The notes beneath the pieces were generated by a model, which was not told the DNA's origin, did not search any database, and worked only from the letters and a program-made list of their open reading frames with translations. This document shows positions 52,434-62,728 of a stretch of DNA of 64,000 nucleotides, piece after piece. The position numbers and the translations under genes were made by a program. Numbering within the stretch: position 1 is the first letter of the stretch; each line of letters opens with the position of its first letter. The stretch covers positions 3,162,001 through 3,226,000 of the forward strand of contig NZ_AP025487.1 of NCBI RefSeq assembly GCF_024347475.1, written 5' to 3'. This DNA comes from Vibrio fortis. Its GTDB lineage: Bacteria; Pseudomonadota; Gammaproteobacteria; Enterobacterales; Vibrionaceae.

Positions 52434-53510
52434 CTACTCGCCTGAGCCATCACTTAGGAGCGGTGACACAGCCAAGGTGTCCTGACTAATAGGTTTACTG
52501 CTTTGAGTGACTAAAGCCAAACTGAAATACTGATAGGGCCTTATTACCATCAGATTCCCTATCTCAGTATTTGGCAATTGGATCTTATCGCCCAATGTCT
52601 CACTGTCGTAACTGTAGTCACCCTGCTGACCATAGACCACAGCGCCAGACTGACTAAGTGAAAACATCGAACCTTGGCGAAGGTTGTCGTGTGTACCTCT
52701 ATCAATCACCACCACCTGATTCTTGGCACTGAATTTCCCGCCCTCCAAGGACCCTACGATATGTGCAAACTGCCCTGCAGCAGTCGGAGTCGGGTAAAAG
52801 GTCGTCGTCAGTGTGGCTTGATCGATATTCAATACAGGCAGCACTACATCATTCACTAAAATCTCTTGCTGCTGAGAATCGACCTGCAAACTACTAAAAG
52901 AGGTTTCTACGGAATGAAGGCGAGCATTAGCCACTAAACGCAGCGATATCATCGAAGACTGAGGGTTACTGCGTTGATACTCCGCAACCGCTCGGTAAAT
53001 ACCCCACTTTTGATGTTGCTGTTGTCCTGAGATAAACAGTCGATCTTGAGCCGTTAAAAACTTGCGCCCATCGCTGGTTCCCAATACACGCTCAGCTGCG
53101 TCGACCTCCGATTGAGTCACGAGTCGGTCCGATTGAAGATACGGAAGAACAAGCCCCTCATCGACCGTCGGTACTGCTTTTTTGTCTCTAACTCGAATCT
53201 TAGGGCTCAATTTAATAACGGGTTTAAGGCTTAAGACGGGCTGGCCATTCAACCAAACTAGGGAGAGCTTATCCCCTGGATAAATCAGATGGGGATTATC
53301 TATCTCTGGGTTCACCTGCCATAAACGCGGCCATAACCAAGGGCTGTCGAGGTACATCTCTGAAATATCCCACAAGGTATCACCTTTCTCCACGATGTAC
53401 GTCTTGGGCGCGTCTTGTTTTATGTTCAGAGGAGTTGGGGGTTGCTGGGCCAGTGTCGCGGCTGAAAATGGTAGAAAAACTAGCGATAACCTTGTTAAAA
53501 AATGGCGCAT
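52434..53510 (-). CDS. Exported LysM-domain protein
   Basis: This 358-residue secreted protein has a signal peptide (LSLVFLPFSAATLAQ) and one LysM domain (about residues 37-84: YIVEKGDTLWDISEMYL, then NPHLIYPGDKL). The remaining ~270 residues are mainly beta strands and match no domain I can name. LysM binds peptidoglycan, so it is probably periplasmic. The gene is 9 bp upstream of dprA and divergent from def, a conserved position in gammaproteobacteria. Confidence 0.93.
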   Translation of the reverse strand: MRHFLTRLSLVFLPFSAATLAQQPPTPLNIKQDAPKTYIVEKGDTLWDISEMYLDSPWLWPRLWQVNPEIDNPHLIYPGDKLSLVWLNGQPVLSLKPVIKLSPKIRVRDKKAVPTVDEGLVLPYLQSDRLVTQSEVDAAERVLGTSDGRKFLTAQDRLFISGQQQHQKWGIYRAVAEYQRSNPQSSMISLRLVANARLHSVETSFSSLQVDSQQQEILVNDVVLPVLNIDQATLTTTFYPTPTAAGQFAHIVGSLEGGKFSAKNQVVVIDRGTHDNLRQGSMFSLSQSGAVVYGQQGDYSYDSETLGDKIQLPNTEIGNLMVIRPYQYFSLALVTQSSKPISQDTLAVSPLLSDGSGE

Positions 53511-53650
53511 GACCTCGGTTCCTTGGTCTGGATATATGACATCTAATCGTAGAATTACCTTCAGGATGCTGTCATTTGGCCTATAAAATGTCTAGAATTG
53601 AGCCAACAAGGTTTAAGCTGTTTCGGCACAGTTCAATATTTCGAGTGTAT

Positions 53651-54166
53651 ATGTCTGTATTACAAGTATTAACATTACCAGATGATCGTCTACGTACCGT
53701 GGCGAAACCGGTAAAAGAAGTTACCCCAGAGATTCAAAAGTTCGTTGATGACATGATTGAAACCATGTACGACGAAGAGGGCATTGGCCTTGCAGCAACG
53801 CAGGTTGATTTCCACCAACGTATTGTAGTTATCGATATTTCAGAGACACGTGATGAGCCAATGGTGCTGATCAACCCTGAAATCATCGAGAAGCGCGGTG
53901 AAGATGGCATCGAAGAAGGTTGTCTATCTGTTCCTGGTGCTCGCGCACTTGTGCCTCGTGCGGCAGAAGTTACCGTGAAAGCACTAGACCGCGATGGTAA
54001 AGAGTACACCTTCGACGCTGACGACCTACTGGCTATCTGTGTTCAACATGAGCTTGATCACCTAGAAGGTAAGTTGTTTGTTGATTACCTATCGCCACTA
54101 AAGCGCAAACGTATTCAAGATAAACTAGCTAAGATCAAACGTTTCAACGAGAAACAAGCAAAATAA
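53651..54166 (+). CDS. def: Peptide deformylase
   Basis: Def removes the formyl group from new proteins. The 171-residue protein starts [11 protein letters not shown]; the frame is open to 53576 but that stretch is not conserved. The three motifs are GIGLAATQ (about 44-51), EGCLSVPG (with Cys ligand, about 89-96) and [12 protein letters not shown] (His ligands and catalytic Glu). fmt follows 33 bp later, the usual pair. Confidence 0.97.
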   Translation: MSVLQVLTLPDDRLRTVAKPVKEVTPEIQKFVDDMIETMYDEEGIGLAATQVDFHQRIVVIDISETRDEPMVLINPEIIEKRGEDGIEEGCLSVPGARALVPRAAEVTVKALDRDGKEYTFDADDLLAICVQHELDHLEGKLFVDYLSPLKRKRIQDKLAKIKRFNEKQAK

Positions 54167-54199
54167 GCGCTAGTTAAACTAATTAGAAGGAAGCCTACC

Positions 54200-55147
54200 T
54201 TGAGTCAGTCTTTAAGAATTGTCTTCGCAGGTACTCCGGATTTCGCCGCCCGTCACTTGGCGGCGTTGTTGTCTTCGGAGCATGAAGTTATTGCGGTTTA
54301 CACCCAACCGGATCGCCCTGCAGGTCGTGGTAAGAAGCTAACGGCAAGCCCAGTTAAAAACATCGCCCTTGAACATGATATTCCGGTTTACCAACCTGAG
54401 AACTTCAAGTCAGACGAAGCGAAGCAAGAGTTGGCTGATCTTAATGCCGACATCATGGTTGTAGTCGCTTATGGCCTGCTGCTACCTCAAGTGGTGCTAG
54501 ACACTCCTCGCTTGGGTTGTATCAATGTTCACGGCTCTATCCTACCGCGCTGGCGTGGTGCTGCGCCTATCCAACGCTCTATCTGGGCAGGTGATGCAGA
54601 GACAGGCGTAACTATCATGCAGATGGATATCGGCTTAGATACGGGTGATATGCTCAGCATTGCTACGCTACCAATCGAAGCAACCGACACCAGTGCTTCA
54701 ATGTACGAGAAGCTCGCTGGTCTTGGCCCTGATGCTCTTGTTGAGTGTTTAGCTGACATCGCTGCAGGTAAAGCTGTTGCAGAGAAGCAAGACGACGAAC
54801 TTGCTAACTACGCGAAGAAGCTGAGCAAAGAAGAGGCGCGCATCAACTGGAGTGACGACGCAGCACATATTGAGCGCTGTGTTCGCGCCTTCAACCCATG
54901 GCCAATGAGTCACTTTGAAGCCGCAGAAAACAGCATCAAGGTATGGCAAAGCCGTGTGGCAGAGCAAACCACTGATAAGCCAGCAGGTACCATTCTGCAA
55001 GCGGATAAAACCGGCATCTATGTAGCAACCGGACAAGGTGTCCTTGTTCTTGAACAACTACAAGTACCGGGCAAAAAAGCGATGTCAGTACAAGATATCT
55101 TGAACTCTCGCGCAAGTTGGTTTGAGGTGGGCACGCAGCTCATCTAA
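54200..55147 (+). CDS. fmt: Methionyl-tRNA formyltransferase
   Basis: Fmt formylates initiator Met-tRNA. The 315 residues equal the E. coli length. It starts at a TTG after GAAGGAAG. Motifs: [13 protein letters not shown] (about 7-19), [12 protein letters not shown] loop (about 36-47), and the catalytic [19 protein letters not shown] (about 109-127). The C-terminal tRNA-binding domain is complete. Second gene of def-fmt-rsmB. Confidence 0.97.
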   Translation: MSQSLRIVFAGTPDFAARHLAALLSSEHEVIAVYTQPDRPAGRGKKLTASPVKNIALEHDIPVYQPENFKSDEAKQELADLNADIMVVVAYGLLLPQVVLDTPRLGCINVHGSILPRWRGAAPIQRSIWAGDAETGVTIMQMDIGLDTGDMLSIATLPIEATDTSASMYEKLAGLGPDALVECLADIAAGKAVAEKQDDELANYAKKLSKEEARINWSDDAAHIERCVRAFNPWPMSHFEAAENSIKVWQSRVAEQTTDKPAGTILQADKTGIYVATGQGVLVLEQLQVPGKKAMSVQDILNSRASWFEVGTQLI

Positions 55148-55235
55148 CCCTTGCAAGACTGCACTCAATGTAGTCTATAACCTTTACGAGGGCAGAGATG
55201 TCCTCATGTATTCAATATAATAGTCGGTACTCCCC

Positions 55236-56516
55236 ATGAATGTTCGCGCTGCTGCTGCCAATGTCCTGTTTCAAGTTGTCGATAAAGGCCACTCTCTTTC
55301 ACACGCACTACCTGCGGCTCAAAAAACGATCCGCCCACGTGACCATGCTCTACTGCAAGAGATCTGTTATGGCGCTCTGCGCTACTTGCCTCGCCTAGAA
55401 TCTATCGCCAACCAATTAATGGACAACCCGTTAAAAGGCAAGAAACGTGTTTTCCATCACCTGATCCTGGTTGGTATTTACCAACTGAGCTTCATGCGTA
55501 TCCCTTCGCACGCAGCCGTCGGTGAGACAGTAGAAGCGACCAAAACGCTGCGCGGGCAGAACCTAAGTGGCTTAATCAACGCGGTACTACGCAATTACCT
55601 ACGCGATCAAGAAGCTCTGGATGAGGCTGCGGTAAGTCACAACGCTGGCAAGTACGGCCACCCAAGCTGGATCCTAAAAATGCTACAAGAAAGCTACCCA
55701 GATCAATGGGAGCAACTTGTCGAAGCGAATAACAGCAAGGCACCAATGTGGCTGCGCGTGAACCGCCAGCATCACACCCGTGATGAATACGCTGAGCTAC
55801 TTAAAAACGAAAACATTGAATACAGTCTGCACTCACAAGCTGCAGATGCCATAAAATTAGCTGCGCCGTGCGATGTCACTCTGCTTCCAGGCTTTGATAA
55901 AGGTTGGATTTCGGTACAAGATGCTGCTGCACAATTGTCGGTTGATTACTTGACGCCAAAAGATGGCGAACTGATTCTGGATTGCTGTGCCGCTCCGGGT
56001 GGTAAAACTGCACATATCCTTGAGCACACTAACGACACAGAAGTGGTTGCGATCGATGCAGACCCGAAACGTCTAGACCGCGTCTATGACAACCTAGAGC
56101 GCCTCCAATTGCGTGCTGATGTCATTTGTGGTGATGCTCGATACCCACAAGAGTGGTGGAGTGGTGAACAATTTGATCGTATTCTGCTTGATGCCCCTTG
56201 TTCGGCAACTGGTGTAATTCGCCGCCACCCAGACATCAAGTGGTTACGCCGAGCGTCAGACATTCAAGCACTCGCAGAGCTGCAAAGCGAAATCATGGAC
56301 GCAATGTGGGGACAATTAAAAGCTGGCGGCACTATGGTGTATGCGACCTGCTCTATCACACCACAAGAGAACGTACTTCAAGTGAAAGCGTTCCTTGAGC
56401 GTACGACGGATGCAACACTTGTCGGCTCCGATATCGAACAACCAGGTCGTCAAATATTACCTGGTGAAGAAGATATGGATGGTTTCTACTACGCAGTGTT
56501 AGTGAAACAAGCATAA
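55236..56516 (+). CDS. rsmB: 16S rRNA m5C967 methyltransferase RsmB
   Basis: RsmB methylates C967 of 16S rRNA. The 426-residue protein has a NusB-like N-terminal domain ([17 protein letters not shown] onward) and a Rossmann methyltransferase with [15 protein letters not shown] (SAM binding, about 248-262), DAPCSATG (Cys and catalytic region) and the second Cys in YATCSI. It is the third gene in the def-fmt-rsmB-trkA order and ends before a hairpin. Confidence 0.97.
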   Translation: MNVRAAAANVLFQVVDKGHSLSHALPAAQKTIRPRDHALLQEICYGALRYLPRLESIANQLMDNPLKGKKRVFHHLILVGIYQLSFMRIPSHAAVGETVEATKTLRGQNLSGLINAVLRNYLRDQEALDEAAVSHNAGKYGHPSWILKMLQESYPDQWEQLVEANNSKAPMWLRVNRQHHTRDEYAELLKNENIEYSLHSQAADAIKLAAPCDVTLLPGFDKGWISVQDAAAQLSVDYLTPKDGELILDCCAAPGGKTAHILEHTNDTEVVAIDADPKRLDRVYDNLERLQLRADVICGDARYPQEWWSGEQFDRILLDAPCSATGVIRRHPDIKWLRRASDIQALAELQSEIMDAMWGQLKAGGTMVYATCSITPQENVLQVKAFLERTTDATLVGSDIEQPGRQILPGEEDMDGFYYAVLVKQA

Positions 56517-56521
56517 TTATA

Positions 56522-56553
56522 CAGCGGCTAAGAAGGGGTTCTTAGCCGCTGTT
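56522..56553 (+). terminator. Hairpin after rsmB
   Basis: A 12-bp perfect stem AGCGGCTAAGAA / TTCTTAGCCGCT with loop GGGG. Only three T's follow, so it may slow or attenuate rather than fully stop readthrough into trkA. Confidence 0.7.
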
Positions 56554-56607
56554 TCGTTGTGGTGAATATCACCAAGGCGTTAAATAACAAAAAATAAGAG
56601 ATAGGCT

Positions 56608-57984
56608 ATGAAGATCATTATCCTAGGTGCTGGACAAGTAGGCGGTACCCTTGCTGAGAACTTGGTAGGTGAAAACAATGACATCACTATTGTCGATCGC
56701 GATGGCGACCGACTGCGTGAACTTCAGGACAAATATGACCTTAGGGTAGTCAATGGCTATGCCAGCCACCCGAATACACTGCGCGAAGCCGGTGCTCAAG
56801 ATGCCGATATGTTGGTTGCGGTAACCAATATGGATGAGACAAACATGGCCGCGTGTCAGGTCGCCTTTTCTCTGTTTAATACTCCGAACCGAATTGCCCG
56901 TATTCGCTCTCCTGAATACTTGGAAGAGAAAGAAGCACTGTTCAAGTCTGGTGCTATCCCTGTTGACCACCTTATTGCTCCAGAAGAGCTGGTGACCAGC
57001 TACATTGAACGCCTAATCCAATACCCGGGCGCACTTCAAGTCGTCAGCTTCGCTGAGCAAAAAGTAAGCCTAGTAGCGGTAAAAGCCTACTATGGTGGCC
57101 CACTAGTGGGTAACGCACTGTCAGCGCTGCGCGAGCACATGCCACACATCGATACCCGCGTAGCTGCTATTTTCCGTCAAGGTCGTCCAATTCGACCACA
57201 AGGTACTACCATCATTGAAGCCGATGATGAGGTGTTCTTCGTTGCGGCAAGTAACCATATCCGCTCTGTCATGAGTGAGCTACAACGCCTTGAGAAGCCT
57301 TATCGCCGCGTCATGATTGTTGGTGGTGGTAACATCGGTGCCAGCTTAGCGAAGCGCCTAGAGCAGAGCTACAGCATCAAGCTGATTGAACGCAGCTACA
57401 CCCGTGCCGAGAAGTTGTCTGAAGAGCTTGAAAACACCATCGTCTTCTGTGGTGATGCGGCAGACCAAGAACTACTGACCGAAGAAAATATCGACCAAGT
57501 AGACGTGTTCATCGCGCTCACCAATGAAGACGAAACCAACATCATGTCAGCAATGTTGGCGAAACGAATGGGTGCTAAGAAGGTAATGGTGCTGATTCAG
57601 CGCGGTGCTTACGTCGACCTAGTACAAGGTGGTGTGATTGATATTGCGATATCTCCACAGCAAGCCACAATTTCTGCGCTACTGACGCACGTTCGTCGTG
57701 CCGATATCGTCAACGTATCATCTCTACGTCGCGGTGCTGCCGAGGCAATCGAAGCCATTGCTCACGGTGACGAAACCACTTCAAAGGTTGTCGGCCGAGC
57801 GATTGGCGACATAAAACTGCCACCAGGTACCACTATTGGTGCGATTGTGCGTGGTGAAGAGGTTCTTATCGCGCACGATAGAACTGTGATCGAACAAGAT
57901 GACCACGTTGTGATGTTCTTGGTTGATAAAAAATACGTCCCGGACGTTGAGTCGCTATTCCAACCGAGTCCGTTCTTCCTATAA
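56608..57984 (+). CDS. trkA: TrkA, potassium uptake regulatory subunit
   Basis: TrkA is the cytoplasmic NAD(H)-binding gating subunit of the Trk potassium system. The 458 residues contain two RCK units, each with a GxGxxG Rossmann motif ([11 protein letters not shown] at 6-16; [11 protein letters not shown] about 238-248) and a TrkA_C domain. trkH follows 20 bp later, so the channel pair is one operon. Confidence 0.97.
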   Translation: MKIIILGAGQVGGTLAENLVGENNDITIVDRDGDRLRELQDKYDLRVVNGYASHPNTLREAGAQDADMLVAVTNMDETNMAACQVAFSLFNTPNRIARIRSPEYLEEKEALFKSGAIPVDHLIAPEELVTSYIERLIQYPGALQVVSFAEQKVSLVAVKAYYGGPLVGNALSALREHMPHIDTRVAAIFRQGRPIRPQGTTIIEADDEVFFVAASNHIRSVMSELQRLEKPYRRVMIVGGGNIGASLAKRLEQSYSIKLIERSYTRAEKLSEELENTIVFCGDAADQELLTEENIDQVDVFIALTNEDETNIMSAMLAKRMGAKKVMVLIQRGAYVDLVQGGVIDIAISPQQATISALLTHVRRADIVNVSSLRRGAAEAIEAIAHGDETTSKVVGRAIGDIKLPPGTTIGAIVRGEEVLIAHDRTVIEQDDHVVMFLVDKKYVPDVESLFQPSPFFL

Positions 57985-58004
57985 GAACGCACCAGTAAAA
58001 CATC

Positions 58005-59450
58005 ATGGTTAACTTACGCCCCATTCTATTGGTTATTGGGTTGGTGCTCTCCAAGCTCGCCCTGTTCATGTATGTGCCAACTCTGGTGGCATTCTTTACG
58101 GGAACGGGTGGCTTTCTAGAGTTTGGTCAATCGGTGGTGATCACCCATGTGATCGCCTTTATCTGCCTGAGCTTAGGCCGAACCGCACACTTCCGCCTTG
58201 GGGTCAGGGACATGTTCCTTATTACCTCACTAGTTTGGACCATCGCCAGCGCCTTTGCCGCATTGCCATTTGTGTTCATCAACCATATTAGCTTTACCGA
58301 TGCCTACTTTGAGACCATGTCCGGTATCACCACTACCGGTTCTACCGTTCTCAGTGGTCTAGATAACATGGCGCCTAGTATCCTGCTGTGGCGCTCTATC
58401 TTGCAGTGGCTAGGTGGGGTCGGCTTCATTGTGATGGCGGTAGCCGTACTACCAATGCTCAATGTTGGTGGTATGCGCTTATTCCAAACCGAATCGTCGG
58501 ATTGGTCTGATAAAAGTAGTCCACGCGCTAAAACGGTAGCCAAGAACATTGTTGCCGTGTATCTGGTACTAACAGGGCTGTGCTTTATCAGCTATCTGTT
58601 TGCCGGTATGGGGATGTTTGATGCCATCAACCACGCCTTTACTACGCTCTCTACAGGCGGTTACTCCACCTCTGATGGCTCGATGAACCACTTCTCCAAC
58701 AGTGCGCACTGGGTTGGCACCCTATTTATGTTCCTAGGTGGACTACCTTTCCTACTGTTTGTTAGCGCCCTGCGCGGACGTAAACTCGCCCCGCTTTACA
58801 AAGACGCTCAGGTTCGAGGTTTCACTTACCTCTTTCTCGCCTCAAGTGTTGTGATTTCAATGTGGTTAGTGATACGCGACGGCTACTCCGTAATGGATGC
58901 TCTGCGTGTGTCGATGTTTAATATCGTCTCTGTGGTCACCACCACAGGGTTTGGCTTAGAAGACTTCACCGCTTGGGGGGCTCTGCCAACAACTCTGTTT
59001 GCATTCTTGATGATGGCAGGAGCATGTTCAGGCTCAACCTCTGGTGGCATCAAAATATTCCGTTTCCAGATCGCAATGACCATGCTGCACAAACAGATGA
59101 TGAAACTGATTCACCCTTCAGGCGTATTTGTTCAGCGTTACAACCAACGGCCAGTCAACGACGACATCGTTCGCTCTTTAGTGGCCTTTGGTTTGATGTT
59201 CTTTATTACTATTATCTTAATTGCAGGTGGCTTAAGTGCGATGGGACTCGATCCAATCACCAGCATTTCCGGTGCAATCACCGCGGTGGCCAACGTGGGC
59301 CCAGGCATGGGTAGTGTGATTGGTCCAACAGGAAACTTTGCACCACTTCCAGATGCAGCAAAATGGTTGCTAAGTTTTGGTATGCTGATGGGAAGGCTTG
59401 AGATCTTGACCCTGTTGGTACTGTTCTTCCCAGCCTTCTGGCGTCGTTAA
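58005..59450 (+). CDS. trkH: TrkH, potassium channel subunit
   Basis: TrkH is the potassium-conducting membrane subunit gated by TrkA. The 481-residue protein has about twelve membrane segments and four pore loops with selectivity Gly residues: TTGSTVLSG, TLSTGGYST, VTTTGFGLEDF and VANVGPGMG. GACSGSTSGGIKIFR marks the intramembrane loop that closes the pore. Its start overlaps no gene and follows trkA closely. Confidence 0.97.
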   Translation: MVNLRPILLVIGLVLSKLALFMYVPTLVAFFTGTGGFLEFGQSVVITHVIAFICLSLGRTAHFRLGVRDMFLITSLVWTIASAFAALPFVFINHISFTDAYFETMSGITTTGSTVLSGLDNMAPSILLWRSILQWLGGVGFIVMAVAVLPMLNVGGMRLFQTESSDWSDKSSPRAKTVAKNIVAVYLVLTGLCFISYLFAGMGMFDAINHAFTTLSTGGYSTSDGSMNHFSNSAHWVGTLFMFLGGLPFLLFVSALRGRKLAPLYKDAQVRGFTYLFLASSVVISMWLVIRDGYSVMDALRVSMFNIVSVVTTTGFGLEDFTAWGALPTTLFAFLMMAGACSGSTSGGIKIFRFQIAMTMLHKQMMKLIHPSGVFVQRYNQRPVNDDIVRSLVAFGLMFFITIILIAGGLSAMGLDPITSISGAITAVANVGPGMGSVIGPTGNFAPLPDAAKWLLSFGMLMGRLEILTLLVLFFPAFWRR

Positions 59451-59474
59451 TTAAGCATTAAAAAGGAAACCATT

Positions 59475-60038
59475 ATGCGATCTTACCTATTGATGGCTAG
59501 CGTACTACTCAGCGGTACTGCATTCGCTGATCAACTGATCACCCTACCTGATGGCAAACAGGTCAATCTCAAAGATGACTTTACATGGGAGTACGTAACG
59601 ACCAAAGCTGAATCGGAAGTCACTACTTCGGATGCATCAGCGAAGCCAAGCATCGCTGCGATTCCTGTTGCGACAGCCATTACAGGTACCACGATTAAGC
59701 TTAACGATACTAAGCCGAGCTTGCAGTTGTCGAAGTCTGGTGTAGATATTCTACTTGGCGCTGCAAGCTATCAAGATGGTGAACTCATCATTCCAACAGC
59801 AATCACTAACCAAGGCACTCAGCCAATCATCTTGGTTTCACTGAAGGTTAAAGTGCTCTCGACAGACGGTAAGGTGCTCGCAGAACAACAGGTTGATACT
59901 TGGAAATCCATCAAACGTATGGCTGATACCTACCTTCGCCCACAAAGCAGCGCCGAAGGTAAGTCGATTAAGCTAGCACTGGATAAACAAGACAAGTACC
60001 AACTCCAAGCTGAAGTGATTGAGGTTTTGGCTCGCTAA
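59475..60038 (+). CDS. Exported DUF3157-like protein
   Basis: The 187-residue precursor has a signal peptide ([14 protein letters not shown]) and AAAAGGAAA as ribosome site. The mature part begins [20 protein letters not shown], typical of DUF3157, then an Ala/Thr-rich linker and a beta-sandwich-like domain. Function unknown; periplasmic. It sits 24 bp after trkH and overlaps the convergent HlyIII-like gene by 4 bp. Confidence 0.88.
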   Translation: MRSYLLMASVLLSGTAFADQLITLPDGKQVNLKDDFTWEYVTTKAESEVTTSDASAKPSIAAIPVATAITGTTIKLNDTKPSLQLSKSGVDILLGAASYQDGELIIPTAITNQGTQPIILVSLKVKVLSTDGKVLAEQQVDTWKSIKRMADTYLRPQSSAEGKSIKLALDKQDKYQLQAEVIEVLAR

Positions 60039-60688
60039 ACTGGCGTAACGTATAGATAGATAGCAAAGAAATGACAAGCGCATCCCGCCAATACAAACAG
60101 GTGCCAAATAGCATGGTTGTATGGGATGCGTTTTGCGACATAGAAAATCACACCCAGAGAATAGATAACTCCGCCCGCAGCCAGCAAGATCAAGCCGCCT
60201 AAATCCACACTCTTCGCCAGTTGATAAATCACTATCAATGATAGCCACCCCATTGCTAGATACGTAACTAAAGACAAGCGCTTAAAGCGATACACAAAGG
60301 CAATTTTCATGACGATACCGACCAAGGCTATCGCCCAAATCACGCCCATTAACCCAAAAGCCAACGGCGTTCTCAAGCTGACCAATAAGAACGGGGTGTA
60401 GCTGCCAGCGATCAACAAATAGATCGCACAGTGATCGAGGGTTTTCAGTAACCGCTTAGTTTTTTCGGTGGTAATCGAATGATAGAGAGTGGAAGCCAAA
60501 AACAACAAGATAATACTGCTGCCGTAGGTCGCCATACTTGCCACGGTAAGTAAATCCGCATTGAACTGATCGGCTTTGATGAGCAGTAAGATTAAACCAA
60601 CAACACCCAACACCACCCCAAGGCCGTGTGTGATCGCATTGGCTCGCTCTTCTATTTCACTATATTCACTGACGTTGGCTTCAGACAT
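60035..60688 (-). CDS. Hemolysin III / PAQR family membrane protein (YqfA-like)
   Basis: This 217-residue inner-membrane protein has seven helices. The conserved N-terminal [12 protein letters not shown], the [22 protein letters not shown] stretch (in parts) and the C-terminal [17 protein letters not shown] carry the Asp/His metal-binding set of the PAQR/HlyIII family. The ATG at 60688 has TAGGAT upstream; in-frame codons to 60715 have none. The role in bacteria is linked to membrane lipid homeostasis in E. coli YqfA relatives. Confidence 0.93.
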   Translation of the reverse strand: MSEANVSEYSEIEERANAITHGLGVVLGVVGLILLLIKADQFNADLLTVASMATYGSSIILLFLASTLYHSITTEKTKRLLKTLDHCAIYLLIAGSYTPFLLVSLRTPLAFGLMGVIWAIALVGIVMKIAFVYRFKRLSLVTYLAMGWLSLIVIYQLAKSVDLGGLILLAAGGVIYSLGVIFYVAKRIPYNHAIWHLFVLAGCACHFFAIYLYVTPV

Positions 60689-60792
60689 GGGCATCCTACT
60701 AGAGTAATCGAACAATTACTCTAGTATTACACATTAAGCTTACACGTGTAAGCTTAAATTTTTATGCACCGTATCATAGTCGGATTAAGGAG

Positions 60793-61584
60793 CTAAGAGA
60801 CGCTCTCCAAATACTCTATCACCATCTCACCGGCTTGCTGTGGTGAGGTATCAAGAGGAATGCTTAGCTGGCGTTTGAGTTTGCCGACACCAAGTAGGCT
60901 CGCCAACATACCTTTAGCACCATCACGATTGCGGTCGATCTCAAACCACATCTTTAGCTCTTGCTCATCTCTATGGGCCACGACCTCTAACTCACGCCAA
61001 CGGCCATGATAGGGCCCAGTCGTTGGTACAAACTCAAACTCTTGAACAAACGGTAACTCAAAGCCATCTACCGCTTCACACTCAACTTGTCGAATGCGTA
61101 AGCCTTGGGCTTCAAGCTTGTTAAAGATGCCATCAAGCAACTCGTCAGGACGAACCGTGAGCACATCTTTATCAGATGGGTCGATTGCCATCGCGATGTC
61201 TAATCCGGTTTCCAACCACACTTTCGCATCACCAATGGTGACCGGCGTATTGAGTGGAACATCAAACTCGCACTCGAAATCACGCGTTTCGCCCGGCTCA
61301 ATCGTGAAGGCATAAGGCAGGCTCCACTTCGCCAGTGAGTATGTTTGATGAACGCGACGCGTCTGACCTCGATCTTGCTTATCGGGGTTAATAGGAACTT
61401 CCTTGATGTAACGGCAGCACAAGTTGAGGTCGATGTTATCGATCTCTTGAGGTTGAGAGCCACCGTAAACGTGCACAATAATGTTGGCTTTACGGCCAGG
61501 GTAAAGCACTTCTTGCTGCAGTACTGAATCTACTTTCGCCGATCCAATACCAAAACTTGCTAGCGTTTTCTTTAAGAACGACAT
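60793..61584 (-). CDS. SpoOM (sporulation-control Spo0M) family protein
   Basis: The 263-residue cytoplasmic protein has the Spo0M arrestin-like fold: FLKKTLASFGIGSAKVDSVL start, the beta-rich middle (PGETRDFECEFDVPLNTPV) and the SIPLDTSPQQAGEMVIEYLE tail. I start at the ATG at 61584, after AAAGGAGG. Spo0M proteins occur widely outside spore formers; in non-sporulating bacteria the function is unknown. Single gene; the promoter must lie in the long gap upstream. Confidence 0.93.
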   Translation of the reverse strand: MSFLKKTLASFGIGSAKVDSVLQQEVLYPGRKANIIVHVYGGSQPQEIDNIDLNLCCRYIKEVPINPDKQDRGQTRRVHQTYSLAKWSLPYAFTIEPGETRDFECEFDVPLNTPVTIGDAKVWLETGLDIAMAIDPSDKDVLTVRPDELLDGIFNKLEAQGLRIRQVECEAVDGFELPFVQEFEFVPTTGPYHGRWRELEVVAHRDEQELKMWFEIDRNRDGAKGMLASLLGVGKLKRQLSIPLDTSPQQAGEMVIEYLESVS

Positions 61585-61723
61585 ATGCACCTCCTTTAAA
61601 GCACCATCTTAAGCCTGAAAGAGGTTCAAACTCAAATATACTGCTCACACAATTTTAGCTGTTATTGGCGGGTATTTTTCCAACAAGCATCGATCGTTCA
61701 ACCAGATGATGATAATCTGTTAT

Positions 61724-61741
61724 TGATATGCACGCATATCA
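61724..61741. repeat. Perfect 18-bp inverted repeat
   Basis: TGATATGCACGCATATCA: 8-bp arms around AC. It lies in the gap between the SpoOM-like gene and the small ORF at 61867 and could be an operator for either. I do not recognise the regulator; it does not fit Fur, CRP or PurR boxes well. Confidence 0.6.
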
Positions 61742-61866
61742 TTATCCTGATTCATGATTGGATTGGCGAAAGCCAGACGAGCCTAACTTTAAGCAATTAA
61801 AGCGCAGCTCATTTTGGATCAGGCCATTAAATTGGCAATGGATATGCCTGACCGTTAGGTAACTCA

Positions 61867-62034
61867 ATGCGACCAACAGCTGTCAGGTTTTCGCACACCA
61901 ACCGTAGTGCGATGCGTCGTCGTAGTGGCTTTGTAGCTGCTCCAACGGCAAAGAAAGTGGCACCAACAATGACTCTTGTCGAGAAGACTGCTCTGCTTAC
62001 GTCTAGCTCTGCAAAAGTAATTAAAGCCGCATAA
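61867..62034 (+). CDS. Small basic protein of 55 residues, unknown
   Basis: This short ORF begins ATGCGACC after a TTAGGTAA ribosome site. The product has a very basic N-terminal half (NRSAMRRRSGF) and an Ala/Thr/Val/Lys-rich C-terminal half ending VIKAA. There is no Cys, no signal peptide and no acidic patch (one Glu). A clean terminator follows at once, which supports a real transcription unit. I do not recognise the family. The basic charge suggests RNA, DNA or ribosome binding, but that is inference. The alternative is a non-coding RNA ending at the same terminator. Confidence 0.6.
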   Translation: MRPTAVRFSHTNRSAMRRRSGFVAAPTAKKVAPTMTLVEKTALLTSSSAKVIKAA

Positions 62035-62035
62035 C

Positions 62036-62064
62036 AAAAAGCGCAGTTTTTACTGCGCTTTTTT
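62036..62064 (+). terminator. Terminator of the small ORF
   Basis: The stem AAAAAGCGCAG / CTGCGCTTTTTT starts two bases after the TAA of the 55-residue ORF and ends in a T-run. Confidence 0.92.
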
Positions 62065-62143
62065 CTTGCCTGTTGGATTGGTATTCCGTATCCGATTTGA
62101 TACCTTTACTGCAAATCATTATAAAATTTGTGGAGAATAAAAA

Positions 62144-62407
62144 ATGAAATGCCATCGCATTGAAGAGCTGATCGAGCTAATGGAGCCTGAGTGGCAAAAA
62201 GACCAAGAGCTAAACCTGCTCGAATTCATTATTAAGCTATCTAAAGAAGCAGGCTACGAAGGTAAATTGGAAGATCTCACCGATGACGTACTGATCTACC
62301 ACCTTAAGATGCGCAACAGCCAAAAAGACGAGATGATCCCTGGCCTGAAAAAAGACCAAGAAGACGATTTCAAAACTGCAATCCTAAAAGCACGCGGCAT
62401 CATCTAG
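62144..62407 (+). CDS. yihD: YihD family protein (DUF1040)
   Basis: This acidic 87-residue protein is close to E. coli YihD in length and pattern ([19 protein letters not shown], then [15 protein letters not shown] and [12 protein letters not shown]). Cytoplasmic, helical, function unknown. GTGGAGAATAAAA precedes the ATG. It forms a single-gene unit between two terminators. Confidence 0.95.
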   Translation: MKCHRIEELIELMEPEWQKDQELNLLEFIIKLSKEAGYEGKLEDLTDDVLIYHLKMRNSQKDEMIPGLKKDQEDDFKTAILKARGII

Positions 62408-62436
62408 TTCCACTCAGTTTCAGCTCAACTCATTTA

Positions 62437-62463
62437 AAGGCGACCATTCGGTCGCTTTTTTGT
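62437..62463 (+). terminator. Terminator of yihD
   Basis: The stem AAAGGCGACC / GGTCGCTTTTTT with an ATTC loop, 30 bp after the stop codon. Confidence 0.92.
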
Positions 62464-62605
62464 TTCTGTTCGCTATTTTTTCGTCACAACTGTTATGAGT
62501 TTTGTTGCTAAAGGTTGATAGCGTTAAAGAAATGAGAACAGTATTGTCGCTATAATCGCCTCCCATAAGAATCTTCTAAAATAAGAGTAGCGTGTATAGG
62601 GTCCA

Positions 62606-62728
62606 GTGATATACCAAAGCTACGGTATGCAAGATTCTCCCGCAGAGTTATTAAAGCAATGTCATAAAGTGCCCACACCAAGAAAGGGTACCTATACCAT
62701 CAAAAGGATAGTCCATGAGTCAGGATAA
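62606..62728 (+). CDS. Possible 40-residue ORF overlapping the ccoG start
   Basis: A GTG at 62606, preceded by AGGGT, opens a frame of 40 residues. It ends at a TAA inside ccoG (14 bp overlap) in another frame. The product is polar and basic (KVPTPRKGTYTIKRIVHESG). It could be a leader peptide coupled to ccoG or chance. I do not recognise it. Confidence 0.3.
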   Translation: MIYQSYGMQDSPAELLKQCHKVPTPRKGTYTIKRIVHESG

